A stretch of DNA of 41,120 nt, from IMG/VR virus record IMGVR_UViG_3300046001_009273, positions 1-41,120 of that record, one strand, 5' to 3'. This document shows positions 24,045 to 31,883 of this stretch, piece by piece. The translations under genes were made by a program, and so were the position numbers. The notes beneath the pieces are model-generated. The model was not told the origin of the DNA. It saw only the letters and a program-made list of their open reading frames with translations, and made no database searches. Numbering within the stretch: position 1 is the stretch's first letter; every line of letters begins with the position of its first letter. The stretch comes from a virus.

Positions 24045-25790
24045 TTATAAAGAATTTAAAAATTCTTCTTTAAATTTAGGATCTTTTAAAATTTTATTCA
24101 TATGACGGTTAGCGCATAAAGCACTTTCCTGGATGATTCTCTGACCAGTTAATGTTGTGGCTTCTGCTAATAATACATTTCCGAATCTAAAACTTGGTAA
24201 AGCTAATGCACCATACATACTATTTAATAGAATTTTTTGAGTATACTGCATTAAGTGATATTTTTCACCTCCTACTACATCACCTGCTTTATAAGCGGCT
24301 TTCATTTTGTTTTTATATAAAACCCTTTCATCAAACCATTTATTCAAAATAGTAGATAATACTGACTCTTTATCTGTACGGAATATAACACCATTTGCTG
24401 AGATAGCCAAATTGTATTGTTGAAGTAGTTTAGCTATTTTAGAAGAAGTCCAATCAATTTTATTGAATTTATCTTTATTAGCAAACCATTCAGTAGTACG
24501 AGGTTTATCTTCAGTATCATTTATTAAGTCATTTAGACCTAAGTGATTGTTTCTATCATTAAAATCCACAATTCTACCTACTAATGTTTCCTTACCAATG
24601 TTTAAGGACATAATAATTGAAGGATATAGTGAAGTTAAATCCTCATCAAACATATAACGGTATAAACCTGCTTTAGGACAAAATAAATAACCACCAGCAT
24701 AATTAGATTTTTTAATAGGATTTCTATCACGTGAAGGTGGTACTATATCTTCTGATAGTAAAAACGCTGAAATAGCACCATCATGAATTTTAGATGATTG
24801 ATAAACATCATCATAGTGGATTTTACCTTTGTGAGCTAAATTTTTAGTTAAACTGATGTAGTTAAATTTATGGTCTAAAGCTTTTAAGATTTCAACGTCT
24901 CTAAAGTTATATTCAATGAATTTATCTTTATCAGTTTCAAACAATCTGTCTAAACTACCTTCATACTCGATTTTAGATAATTTACAATATTTTTCCCCTA
25001 ATGAATCTAATTTATAAGAGGGTTCATCCGCAAATGAATATTTTTTATGTAAACGAATATAATCTAAAGAATACATCCCTTCAATTCTTATGGGTTGATC
25101 TTCGTTATAGATAGTAATTCCAGTATCGTTAGTGAATTTTTGTTCTTTAATTTTACCTATTGGAGATAAAGCACTAGCTCTACGTTCGCCTAATTGATTT
25201 AAAATTCTATAATAAAGATAAGGTATATCAAAATAATCACTGTTATAACCAATTAGAATATCAGGACTAACTTTAGTTAAATAATTTAACCATTTGTTTA
25301 ATAGTTCTCTTTCACTAGGTACAGGTATAATTTGTTTATTACCTATAGTGGTTTTTTCAATTTTATTATCTTTATCTAAAATTAAAATGTACCACTTATC
25401 TTCTTGTTTATGCCACCAAGCAATTGAGGTAACAGGTTTAGGTGCTTTTCTGATGTATTCAGGAGTGAGAGCACCACCCATTTCAATCTCGATATCGAAG
25501 AATACTTCTTGGTGAGTAGTTGAAGGTTCATCATTTATACCATATTTGTCAATTAAAAACTTTTGATGAATAGGCATATCATGATAATGGATAAATGGAT
25601 TACTCCCATCCCAATATGTAGTTTTCTTTAGAGGTTCTCCGTTTAGACCAAAATGTGTAGCCTGGTTTTGGCTACACACTTCATAGGCATAATTTTGGAA
25701 TTCATATTGTTCTACTCCATCATCTGTGTATAAAATAACATTATATTTATTTTTACCTAATGAAGTAGTTGTTATATTTTTATAACTCAT
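24045..25790 (-). CDS. gp43: Family B DNA polymerase, N-terminal half (exonuclease and motifs A/B), 581 aa
   Basis: Exo I D99-I-E101, Exo II NSDYFD (N183-D188), Exo III with D298, motif A DLTSLYPSII at 384-393 and motif B KILLNSMYG at 519-527 are all present. The protein stops shortly after motif B, before motif C, which is on the next large gene. So proofreading and half of the polymerase active site are on this chain. It is the head of the split locus and lies 18 bases after the small membrane protein gene. Confidence 0.95.
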   Translation of the reverse strand: MSYKNITTTSLGKNKYNVILYTDDGVEQYEFQNYAYEVCSQNQATHFGLNGEPLKKTTYWDGSNPFIHYHDMPIHQKFLIDKYGINDEPSTTHQEVFFDIEIEMGGALTPEYIRKAPKPVTSIAWWHKQEDKWYILILDKDNKIEKTTIGNKQIIPVPSERELLNKWLNYLTKVSPDILIGYNSDYFDIPYLYYRILNQLGERRASALSPIGKIKEQKFTNDTGITIYNEDQPIRIEGMYSLDYIRLHKKYSFADEPSYKLDSLGEKYCKLSKIEYEGSLDRLFETDKDKFIEYNFRDVEILKALDHKFNYISLTKNLAHKGKIHYDDVYQSSKIHDGAISAFLLSEDIVPPSRDRNPIKKSNYAGGYLFCPKAGLYRYMFDEDLTSLYPSIIMSLNIGKETLVGRIVDFNDRNNHLGLNDLINDTEDKPRTTEWFANKDKFNKIDWTSSKIAKLLQQYNLAISANGVIFRTDKESVLSTILNKWFDERVLYKNKMKAAYKAGDVVGGEKYHLMQYTQKILLNSMYGALALPSFRFGNVLLAEATTLTGQRIIQESALCANRHMNKILKDPKFKEEFLNSL

Positions 25791-25808
25791 TATAACCTTT
25801 ATTTAATA

Positions 25809-26069
25809 TTATTTAATATTTTTAGGATAATATTTTCTTTTTTTCTTAGATTTAGTAGTTACCTCATCTGCTATAACTTCTATTTCTTCAATTACTTTGG
25901 GTCTTTGATCTTTATTGTATAATTCCTCTGCAAGTTTAATATTTTCCAATTCCTCGGGTGTATAAGGTGGTGTTTGAGTTGGTTGATTCTTGTCTTGATA
26001 ATTAAACATTAGATAAGCCGCTACTGTTAGTACAATTAGCACACCCGCTACTATTAGTAAGTTTGTCAT
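25809..26069 (-). CDS. Small membrane-anchored protein, 86 aa
   Basis: A single hydrophobic segment, LLIVAGVLIVLTVAAYLMF, at residues about 4-22 is followed by a charged, Pro/Thr/Glu-rich tail ending KKKRKYYPKNIK. N-terminal anchor with a cytoplasmic basic tail is likely. No family recognised. Confidence 0.7.
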   Translation of the reverse strand: MTNLLIVAGVLIVLTVAAYLMFNYQDKNQPTQTPPYTPEELENIKLAEELYNKDQRPKVIEEIEVIADEVTTKSKKKRKYYPKNIK

Positions 26070-26086
26070 ATTTTTTTAATTTTAAA

Positions 26087-26626
26087 TTAGTTTCCGGTTA
26101 GTTGTTTTAAATAAGATTTTTGAATTTCTTTATCTGTAAAGAATTGTTTTAAATTAGGTCTGAAGTAGTTAATATTTTTCATTACTTTTCTATCTCTTGT
26201 TCTATATACGATAAAATAATCTCCAACTTTTTCGTAATGACATTCTTCACCTTGCTCACTCGATCTTTGAATGACAGTTGATTTAGCGTCTTCTTCAGTT
26301 TTGCAAGCTTTAGATAAATTTGAAGCTTGTACCTCTTGATATGCCGGCCATATCTTATCCTTAAGGCCATGTAACATAGTACCGTCCCCAGTGGCAACAT
26401 AAGTAATATCACACAAAGCATCCAGAACCTCAACGATGTCTCCTTTCTCGCAAGCTGCTCTATATTCTTCAAGTTCTTCAATGATGAAATTGTATACAAA
26501 TTCCCATTCTTTTCGTTCGGGGATTGTGGGCTCATAATTGTTGGGTTTGCCCATTACGGCGTTAAATTCTTCTACCTCGTCTACAAAAGGCACACTTCCA
26601 TTTTTGATTACTTTAAAATTTGTCAT
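26087..26626 (-). CDS. MazG-like NTP pyrophosphohydrolase, 179 aa
   Basis: The EEL.EY helix (FIIEELEEYRAACEKGD) followed by EVLDALCDITYVATG is the all-alpha PRA-PH/MazG-type pattern with its metal-binding Glu and Asp residues. The C-terminal about 60 residues are an extra beta-rich part (YFIVYRTRDRKVM). Phage MazG-like enzymes hydrolyse NTPs or signalling nucleotides. It is near the PRTase gene, consistent with nucleotide handling. Confidence 0.8.
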   Translation of the reverse strand: MTNFKVIKNGSVPFVDEVEEFNAVMGKPNNYEPTIPERKEWEFVYNFIIEELEEYRAACEKGDIVEVLDALCDITYVATGDGTMLHGLKDKIWPAYQEVQASNLSKACKTEEDAKSTVIQRSSEQGEECHYEKVGDYFIVYRTRDRKVMKNINYFRPNLKQFFTDKEIQKSYLKQLTGN

Positions 26627-26636
26627 AACTTTGTTT

Positions 26637-27026
26637 TTAGTTTATTTTTTTAACTGCACCTATTATTAGGTAATAAGGCCAATCTAAATATAATAAATTA
26701 TCTTGGGTAAGCAAAACTTTTTCGCCAATAGAATAATTTATTTTTTGTCCTGCTTTAGAGGCATGAATTTCATGTAATATCTCGTAAATTCCTTCTTCTG
26801 CAGGTGTAGCAGTAGAACGATCATAAACTTGAGGGGAATTAGCTTCTACGTTGTAAGGTACGGCTCCATTTAACCATTCTTGTCTACTACCACAACCACA
26901 ATCTTCAATTCCTAAAGCTTCAGTTACAACTTCTACAGCTTTTGCTATACCAGTTGCATGAATAATTTTAGCAATTGTATCACCTAACCCTCTTGAAGGG
27001 GTATTTGAATCGAAATCTTCTATCAT
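26637..27026 (-). CDS. Hypothetical phage protein with Cys cluster, 129 aa
   Basis: Contains GLGDTIAKIIHATGIAKAVE followed by the CGCGSRQEWLN cysteine patch, a pattern that recurs in small phage proteins of unknown role. The C-terminal half (YSIGEKVLLTQDNLLYLDW) looks like a beta-barrel fragment. It overlaps the PRTase gene upstream by 4 bases. Confidence 0.65.
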   Translation of the reverse strand: MIEDFDSNTPSRGLGDTIAKIIHATGIAKAVEVVTEALGIEDCGCGSRQEWLNGAVPYNVEANSPQVYDRSTATPAEEGIYEILHEIHASKAGQKINYSIGEKVLLTQDNLLYLDWPYYLIIGAVKKIN

Positions 27027-27424
27027 TTTTTTAAATAGTCTTGTATTGGTTCAGCATCTTTTCTTTCCCATGGGTAATAAATAAATTCATCACCTTCATG
27101 AATTTGAGCATAAATATTTGGTGTGTAACAAGAGGTATGAGGTTTGTAGTGTAATACTGCCGTATAAACACCTACTGTATTTTTTAATGTTACTCCAGTA
27201 TCGCAAATGTCATCTATTACTAAAGTATTAGGATACATCACGTCAGACCACGGTAAACCTAATTTATGTGACACCATCACGGCAGGTATAAGCCCGCCGC
27301 GTTTTAATCCAAATACTGAATCAATGTTGGGCTGTTCTGTAATTATTTTTTCACAGAGGGTGTCAATTAAATCATTGATATCATCCCAACTTAAATATAA
27401 TTTATTCTGTATTTTGAGGCACAT
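27023..27424 (-). CDS. Purine-type phosphoribosyltransferase, 133 aa
   Basis: The PRPP-binding loop VIDDICDTG at about 69-77 and FGLKRGGLIPAVMVSHKLG in the N-terminal half are typical of hypoxanthine/xanthine phosphoribosyltransferases. It would join PRPP with a purine base. The enzyme is shorter than usual (about 150-180). Co-located with MazG-like and queuosine-type genes. The exact base cannot be read. Confidence 0.82.
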   Translation of the reverse strand: MCLKIQNKLYLSWDDINDLIDTLCEKIITEQPNIDSVFGLKRGGLIPAVMVSHKLGLPWSDVMYPNTLVIDDICDTGVTLKNTVGVYTAVLHYKPHTSCYTPNIYAQIHEGDEFIYYPWERKDAEPIQDYLKK

Positions 27425-27435
27425 ATTAGTTCATT

Positions 27436-28071
27436 TTAAAAGTTATTTTTATATTCCCACTTAAAACCATAGGAAGTTATTTGTTTTTTTCTTAAACATG
27501 ATGAAATACCATCATTTCTTATATTTAATCCCCTTGAAGCTTCATTAATACTTTCCCACTCTTTTATAAATTTACCTTCTAAATCTAATTGATTAATTGG
27601 TTTTTTGTTTGTACTAGCATTTCTACAATTTTGAATCATATCAGGTGTAGTAATTCTAGGATTTAATCTTTTAGTAAGAGATATTTTTTCAATAGTTTCT
27701 TTAGATCTAGGTTTTGAATTTTTTTTCCAATATTCTTTCATTTTATTTATAGTAATTGATGTATGAATTTTTCCTATATTATTTTCCCAAAAATAATTCC
27801 CTCCTCTTGTTAAGTTTAAACCTAAATTAAAAGAATCATACAACTTAATATAAAAAATTTCTCTTTCTTCTAAATCCTCAATATTACATTCTTCTATTAC
27901 TTCAAATTTATGATTAATTATATCATATTTCTTAAAGGAATAATATAATTTCTTTTGTTGAGGAAGAGTTTTTTTGTTTATTGAGTAGCCTTTCCATCTA
28001 GATTCTATATCTTTTGATAACCCAATATAGATCTTATTTGAAGGTGATGTTATTTTATATATTCCTACCAT
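27436..28071 (-). CDS. GIY-YIG homing endonuclease with NUMOD modules, 211 aa
   Basis: G3-I-Y5 and Y15-I-G17, then R25, form the catalytic core of GIY-YIG nucleases. Downstream, SKETIEKISLTKR is NUMOD3-like, and FIKEWESINEASRGLNIRN is NUMOD1-like DNA binding. It is inserted between folE and the PRTase gene and splits neither. Its ATG lies 3 bases after a -7 box, so a leaderless mRNA is possible. Confidence 0.9.
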   Translation of the reverse strand: MVGIYKITSPSNKIYIGLSKDIESRWKGYSINKKTLPQQKKLYYSFKKYDIINHKFEVIEECNIEDLEEREIFYIKLYDSFNLGLNLTRGGNYFWENNIGKIHTSITINKMKEYWKKNSKPRSKETIEKISLTKRLNPRITTPDMIQNCRNASTNKKPINQLDLEGKFIKEWESINEASRGLNIRNDGISSCLRKKQITSYGFKWEYKNNF

Positions 28072-28074
28072 AAT

Positions 28075-28106
28075 TATAAATATTGCGTCCCTTAAAGGGA
28101 CGCAAA
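28075..28106 (-). promoter_or_regulatory. Promoter TTTG-N20-TATTTATA before GIY-YIG gene
   Basis: TTTG at 28106-28103 and TATTTATA at 28082-28075 with a 20-base spacer. Nearly the whole spacer is the folE terminator hairpin. Confidence 0.5.
28083..28105 (-). terminator. Terminator after folE
   Basis: A perfect 11-bp inverted repeat, TTGCGTCCCTT with AAGGGACGCAA around one central base (the tip must open to form a loop), lies 6 bases after the folE stop. It is followed by an AT-rich tract. Confidence 0.8.
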
Positions 28107-28111
28107 ATTAT

Positions 28112-28795
28112 TTATCCCATTTTCATTTTAATCATTTCTAATACTTCTATTTTAGCAGTTTTAGTATGGTCAGCAAATACCCCACTGACTTCGGATGTCA
28201 TCATTGAAGCCCCTTGATGTTTAACACCTCTACATGAAACACATTGGTGAGTAGCTTGTATCATTACCATCACACCAACATTACCTTCACATATTTTACT
28301 TACAGCATTATGTATAGCGACTGTTAATTGTTCTTGTATTGCTCCTCTTCTCCCAAAATGTTCTACAATTCTATTTAATTTACTTAATCCTACTACTCTA
28401 CCTTTAGGTCCTGGTATATAAGCAATGTGAACTACTCCTTGGATTGTTTGGTGGTGGTGAGAACATTGGCTAACAAGTGGTATGTCTTTTTCTAGAACTA
28501 TCCCTTGATAACCGTCTGAAGGGAATGAAGTAATTTCAGACATTGCTGTATATCGACCTTTCCATAAGTCATTAACATAAGCCTTTGAGACCCTTAAAGG
28601 AGTGTTATTACTATTGGGATCGTTTTCCCAATCACAACCTAATGCTGTTAAAAATTGACCATAAGCCTTAGCTGCTTTTTCAATCATTTTAGCTTTAGCT
28701 TTGTCATCTAATGGGAAACCAGGTGCAACACCATTTGCAAAACCTTCTTGTACCACTTCTAAATCGTTGTGAATCTTTTTTCTGTTTTCTGTCAT
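28112..28795 (-). CDS. folE: GTP cyclohydrolase I, 227 aa
   Basis: Zinc ligands in C111-S-H113-H114 and C185 (HQCVSCRG), with VVHIAYIPGPKGRVVGLSKL and NRIVEHFGRRGAIQEQLT in the canonical places. It converts GTP to dihydroneopterin triphosphate, the first step for both folate and 7-deazaguanine. Together with queD and queE upstream it suggests preQ0 synthesis. It has its own promoter and a strong terminator. Confidence 0.93.
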   Translation of the reverse strand: MTENRKKIHNDLEVVQEGFANGVAPGFPLDDKAKAKMIEKAAKAYGQFLTALGCDWENDPNSNNTPLRVSKAYVNDLWKGRYTAMSEITSFPSDGYQGIVLEKDIPLVSQCSHHHQTIQGVVHIAYIPGPKGRVVGLSKLNRIVEHFGRRGAIQEQLTVAIHNAVSKICEGNVGVMVMIQATHQCVSCRGVKHQGASMMTSEVSGVFADHTKTAKIEVLEMIKMKMG

Positions 28796-28814
28796 TTATA
28801 ATTTTTTTAATAGG

Positions 28815-28846
28815 TAAATGTAATAAATTCTATTTTAATATCCAAA
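28815..28846 (-). promoter_or_regulatory. Promoter TTTG-N20-TACATTTA of folE
   Basis: TTTG at 28846-28843 and TACATTTA at 28822-28815, spacer 20; the closest match in the window to TAnnTTTG. The folE ATG follows 19 bases after the -7 box. Confidence 0.7.
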
Positions 28847-28849
28847 TCT

Positions 28850-29686
28850 TTATACAAATCTGTTTTTACCAAACATCATAATATGAAGCCTAGGAGCGAA
28901 TCTCCAACCTCTTTTTAATGCTTGTTCAGCTATCCATCCAGTTCTAGAATTTAGAGTATTTACATCTACTCCTTCTGGCATTAGGCATATATCTGAGGGT
29001 TCCCATCCTGTTAATTGTCCCAATATTTGCTCTATTTCAACAATATCTTGATCTGTTGCTACAACGAACTTTAATTGAAAATCAGTTAAATATTTTTTAC
29101 TTCCGTCAATATAAGATTGAATTACAGGAATATTAATTCTCAATCTTTCATGCTTTTCAGCCCACTTTTCACTATACTTAATATTGGTTCCTTCAAGGTT
29201 AGCCTGATGTGGAGTTGAAGTAGATAATTTAGGTGACATTGAAACTAAGTCTGTATGTTGTGCTATCTTATCACTAAAAATAGTTGCATTTGTTTCAATG
29301 GTAGTGTGATACCCTAATGTTTGTAGTTTTTGTAATAATTCCTCCAGTGCTTCTGTTTGCATTGTAGGTTCTCCTCCGGAAATTACAACATGTTTAATTT
29401 TTTGCTGTAAAGTATTTTCTACAACTATTTGAACAATATCATCAATTTCCATTTTATTCTTCTCTGGATGATGAGAGGAATATGGTGTATCACATGGAGA
29501 TCCTTTTCCATCCAATCCAACCCAAGCACATCTTAAATTACATGCTGAGGTTCTAATGAAGAGGCAGGCTGTTCCTGTTAATTTTCCTTCTCCTTGGAAA
29601 GTACCTGCATACTTAAACCCCGTTGAATCATTTGTGAGGTTATCCTTTATTGGGAAAATTCCTCCTTGTACTAAATTTATTTGCAT
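28850..29686 (-). CDS. queE: 7-carboxy-7-deazaguanine synthase, radical SAM, 278 aa
   Basis: QueE family: YAGTFQGEGKLTGTACLFIR before the cysteine motif, and VVISGGEPTMQ for SAM binding near residue 100. The cluster cysteines are C49, C53 and C65, that is C-x3-C-x11-C. The usual phage and bacterial form is CNLRC.WCDT.Y; here nine residues are inserted between W55 and C65-DTPY. It turns 6-carboxy-tetrahydropterin into CDG. One base separates it from the next gene upstream. Confidence 0.88.
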   Translation of the reverse strand: MQINLVQGGIFPIKDNLTNDSTGFKYAGTFQGEGKLTGTACLFIRTSACNLRCAWVGLDGKGSPCDTPYSSHHPEKNKMEIDDIVQIVVENTLQQKIKHVVISGGEPTMQTEALEELLQKLQTLGYHTTIETNATIFSDKIAQHTDLVSMSPKLSTSTPHQANLEGTNIKYSEKWAEKHERLRINIPVIQSYIDGSKKYLTDFQLKFVVATDQDIVEIEQILGQLTGWEPSDICLMPEGVDVNTLNSRTGWIAEQALKRGWRFAPRLHIMMFGKNRFV

Positions 29687-29687
29687 A

Positions 29688-30020
29688 TTATTCTTGTTTT
29701 TTATTCATTTGATCTCTAGCATATAGAGATATAAACTCTGGCGTTGTTCTTCCCTCTGGTACTAGTATTTCTGTTAGAGGAGCTGCTACTCCCATAATCC
29801 TTTCGTTATGGTGTATTAGGATATCTTCCTCCGGATCTAACTTTTGTAGAAACTCTATTACCTGCCCTACAGTTAGAGGTTTTCTATAATCTTGATTAAT
29901 TAATAATTTCATACTATGTACATACTGTTTTGTTTTACCTTCTAATTTATCTGCTAGAGATATTTTCCCCGTATTATCATCTAAAAAACCATTCTCTTCT
30001 AAAAATTTAATATCCAACAT
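29688..30020 (-). CDS. Hypothetical protein between queD and queE, 110 aa
   Basis: No recognised domain. It has RKPLTVGQVIEFLQKLDPEEDILIHH, a pattern that often appears in small phage proteins. It overlaps queD by 14 bases and sits 1 base from queE, so it is translated with the preQ0 genes. Function unknown. Confidence 0.7.
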   Translation of the reverse strand: MLDIKFLEENGFLDDNTGKISLADKLEGKTKQYVHSMKLLINQDYRKPLTVGQVIEFLQKLDPEEDILIHHNERIMGVAAPLTEILVPEGRTTPEFISLYARDQMNKKQE

Positions 30021-30486
30021 ATATTGATGAATTCTTAGGAGCTTCCCAGCACTCTACTTTTACCACCTTAACTCTACCTCCTCCATTCTTGGACATTACA
30101 TCATTAAATTTATCAAAGACCATTTTTGCAGCAGATTCTGCTCCAATTCGATCCATAACTCTTAAGTGACATAGTCCCAATTCTTGCATGTATTGGAATG
30201 TTTCCAGTTGTGGATCGTCTTTCTCGATTAGTAGAGTATGATCCCACATATGATCCATCCATGCTTTTAGTCCATTACCTACTGGTTGTTCTTTAAAACC
30301 ACCGTAGTCCATAATCCAGTTCATTTCATCTAACTGTTTTTCTTCTAAAGGTTCAATTGACTCAAACCACACTTTAAATTCTAAAGCATACCCGTGAAGT
30401 AACTGGCAATGCGAGTGTTGTGCTTTCCACTGTCTAATTGCTACTGAATAATTATCAAATAACTTTGTTGATTGGTATTTTCCCAT
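30007..30486 (-). CDS. queD: QueD-type 6-carboxytetrahydropterin synthase, 159 aa
   Basis: Zinc ligands H24/H26 and H31 in QHSHCQLLHGYALEF, then DYGGF and WMDHMWDHTLL in the usual places and E in VKVECWEAP near the C-terminus. Catalyses the second preQ0 step after FolE. The Cys-xxx-His loop (C27-x3-H31) matches the catalytic Cys arrangement. It overlaps the next gene by 14 bases. Confidence 0.85.
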   Translation of the reverse strand: MGKYQSTKLFDNYSVAIRQWKAQHSHCQLLHGYALEFKVWFESIEPLEEKQLDEMNWIMDYGGFKEQPVGNGLKAWMDHMWDHTLLIEKDDPQLETFQYMQELGLCHLRVMDRIGAESAAKMVFDKFNDVMSKNGGGRVKVVKVECWEAPKNSSIYVGY

Positions 30487-30496
30487 ATTTAATTGT

Positions 30497-30976
30497 TTAC
30501 CAGTTGTTTATTTCTATTTTAAATTCTTTTGGTGCTACTTGTTGTCCTCCAAAATATGGGAACAATAAATATCTAGGTCCCCACCATCTTGATGTTCTTG
30601 GAATAATTACTTTTTTATCTAAAGCTATAACGGTGTAGCTATTCTGTGAGATATCTATATAGCAAATATACGGCTTATCTTGTTCAATTGCTCCTAAATC
30701 CTCTACAAAATGCTTTCCATCTCTATAGAAATACACACAGCCTATTGACTTTTTTAATTTACTATCGTATCTCCATCCTATCCGAATTGAATGTTTATGG
30801 TGATACCATGAATCACAAATTCCAAATATCTTATTTGTATCTCCTTGATCTGCTTTATTGTCTAAAGTATATGCAGGATCTGATAGAAATTCAAAACTAA
30901 ATCTTAAATTTGTTTCAAAAGTGAATTTAGGCAACCAAGTACTTCTATGACTTCCTTTATTAATTGTGTATACCAT
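30497..30976 (-). CDS. Hypothetical beta-rich protein, 159 aa
   Basis: Alternating hydrophobic and polar strands with many aromatic residues (FETNLRFSFEFL, IRIGWRYDSKLKKSIGCVYF, WWGPRYLLFPYFGG) suggest a jelly-roll or lectin-like beta sandwich. That is a guess from composition only; no family was recognised. Its start overlaps the stop of the small membrane protein gene. Confidence 0.65.
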   Translation of the reverse strand: MVYTINKGSHRSTWLPKFTFETNLRFSFEFLSDPAYTLDNKADQGDTNKIFGICDSWYHHKHSIRIGWRYDSKLKKSIGCVYFYRDGKHFVEDLGAIEQDKPYICYIDISQNSYTVIALDKKVIIPRTSRWWGPRYLLFPYFGGQQVAPKEFKIEINNW

Positions 30977-31140
30977 TAGTCTTTATTAAAAAATGTTCGT
31001 TTAATTGCATACCAGGATGCTGTTAAAAATACCCAAGCTAAATAAGCAGTTGGAATTAGTAGTACCCAGTTTGGAAGTCCTACATTGTAAATTACAGGTA
31101 ATAGCACAATTGCTGCTATAATTAGATAAAATGATTTCAT
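30976..31140 (-). CDS. Small two-segment membrane protein, 54 aa
   Basis: An open frame from ATG at 31140 encodes MKSFYLIIAAIVLLPVIYN and a second hydrophobic stretch WVLLIPTAYLAWVFLTA, ending in a short charged tail. Its stop overlaps the start of the downstream gene (TAATG), and it starts 1 base after the stop of the upstream gene. The tight fit makes it a real gene. Confidence 0.7.
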   Translation of the reverse strand: MKSFYLIIAAIVLLPVIYNVGLPNWVLLIPTAYLAWVFLTASWYAIKRTFFNKD

Positions 31141-31141
31141 A

Positions 31142-31681
31142 TTAATTATTTTTCTTTAAGATTATACTTGTTATATTTTTTCCATTATGTGACCACTTTA
31201 CTATAGATTTTCTAGAGTATCCTGGTATGCTGTTTGTTTTGGTTAGGTTGTTGTAGTATGGAAAGTACCCACTTTCGTCATAACTTGATAGTAGGATGTT
31301 ATTAGGAGCTTTAGCTTTTGCTACGGTTAGTATAATTTTATATATTGTTGAGTAAATCTTAATTAGATTAGCTCTACCTCCTTTAGGTAAGTTACTAGCA
31401 AAATCAGTACCACCTCCGTGTTCCGTAAATCCTAAATCACATACTGTTCCCTCAAGTCGAATCCGATCTTTATCTCCAGGTAATACAATATCAGAAGGAT
31501 AGTCTGTCACGGTATAGTCGTATACTATATCACCAACTGTAAAATTACCTTCACTGATCCCACCATTTATTTTAGCTGCATTTTTAACGTTGAGTTGTAT
31601 TTCTTTTAAAATACTGAGACTTTCACTAAGTAGTTGTTCCTGCTCAGATAACTCAATAATATCTTTTAGTTTTATTTTCAT
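31142..31681 (-). CDS. Hypothetical phage protein, 179 aa
   Basis: An N-terminal helix rich in Glu, Leu and Ser (ELSEQEQLLSESLSILKEI) precedes a mixed domain. The C-terminus NSIPGYSRKSIVKWSHNGK followed by ITSIILKKN has a pattern seen in unassigned T4-like phage proteins. No catalytic motif recognised. It ends 1 base before the small membrane gene. Confidence 0.65.
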   Translation of the reverse strand: MKIKLKDIIELSEQEQLLSESLSILKEIQLNVKNAAKINGGISEGNFTVGDIVYDYTVTDYPSDIVLPGDKDRIRLEGTVCDLGFTEHGGGTDFASNLPKGGRANLIKIYSTIYKIILTVAKAKAPNNILLSSYDESGYFPYYNNLTKTNSIPGYSRKSIVKWSHNGKNITSIILKKNN

Positions 31682-31682
31682 A

Positions 31683-31847
31683 TTAAAATATTAAATTGTA
31701 AAGTGCTTTAAAAATATTATATGCTATAAACCCTATTAATAGCCAGATAATAATGGCTGTCCAATTCCAATTCTTTGGATTGAATGATGGTTTAGGTTGT
31801 TTTGGTATTCCCATAACTTGTTTCATGTGATCATTTATTTCTCTCAT
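31683..31847 (-). CDS. Small single-pass membrane protein, 54 aa
   Basis: From ATG at 31847: a soluble N-terminal 28 residues with several Lys, Pro and Trp (PKPSFNPKNWNW), then one hydrophobic segment AIIIWLLIGFIAYNIF. It is the first gene behind the promoter at 31852-31883; the -7 box ends 4 bases from the ATG. It ends 1 base before the next gene. Confidence 0.65.
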   Translation of the reverse strand: MREINDHMKQVMGIPKQPKPSFNPKNWNWTAIIIWLLIGFIAYNIFKALYNLIF

Positions 31848-31851
31848 AACT

Positions 31852-31883
31852 TTAATATACGCACTTTATTTTATGATTCCAAA
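31852..31883 (-). promoter_or_regulatory. Promoter TTTG-N20-TATATTAA
   Basis: TTTG at 31883-31880 (inside the end of the Zn protein gene) and TATATTAA at 31859-31852, spacer 20. It probably drives the 31847-to-28850 unit, including queD and queE. Confidence 0.65.

Noticed and set aside
26182-26535. 117-codon minus-strand frame inside the MazG-like gene
   Set aside because: It overlaps the MazG-like gene in another frame; the latter has the family motifs and correct neighbours, so this one is a shadow.
30646-30900. Plus-strand frame of 84 codons
   Set aside because: Antisense to the beta-rich 159-residue gene, whose overlaps with both neighbours support it as the real one.
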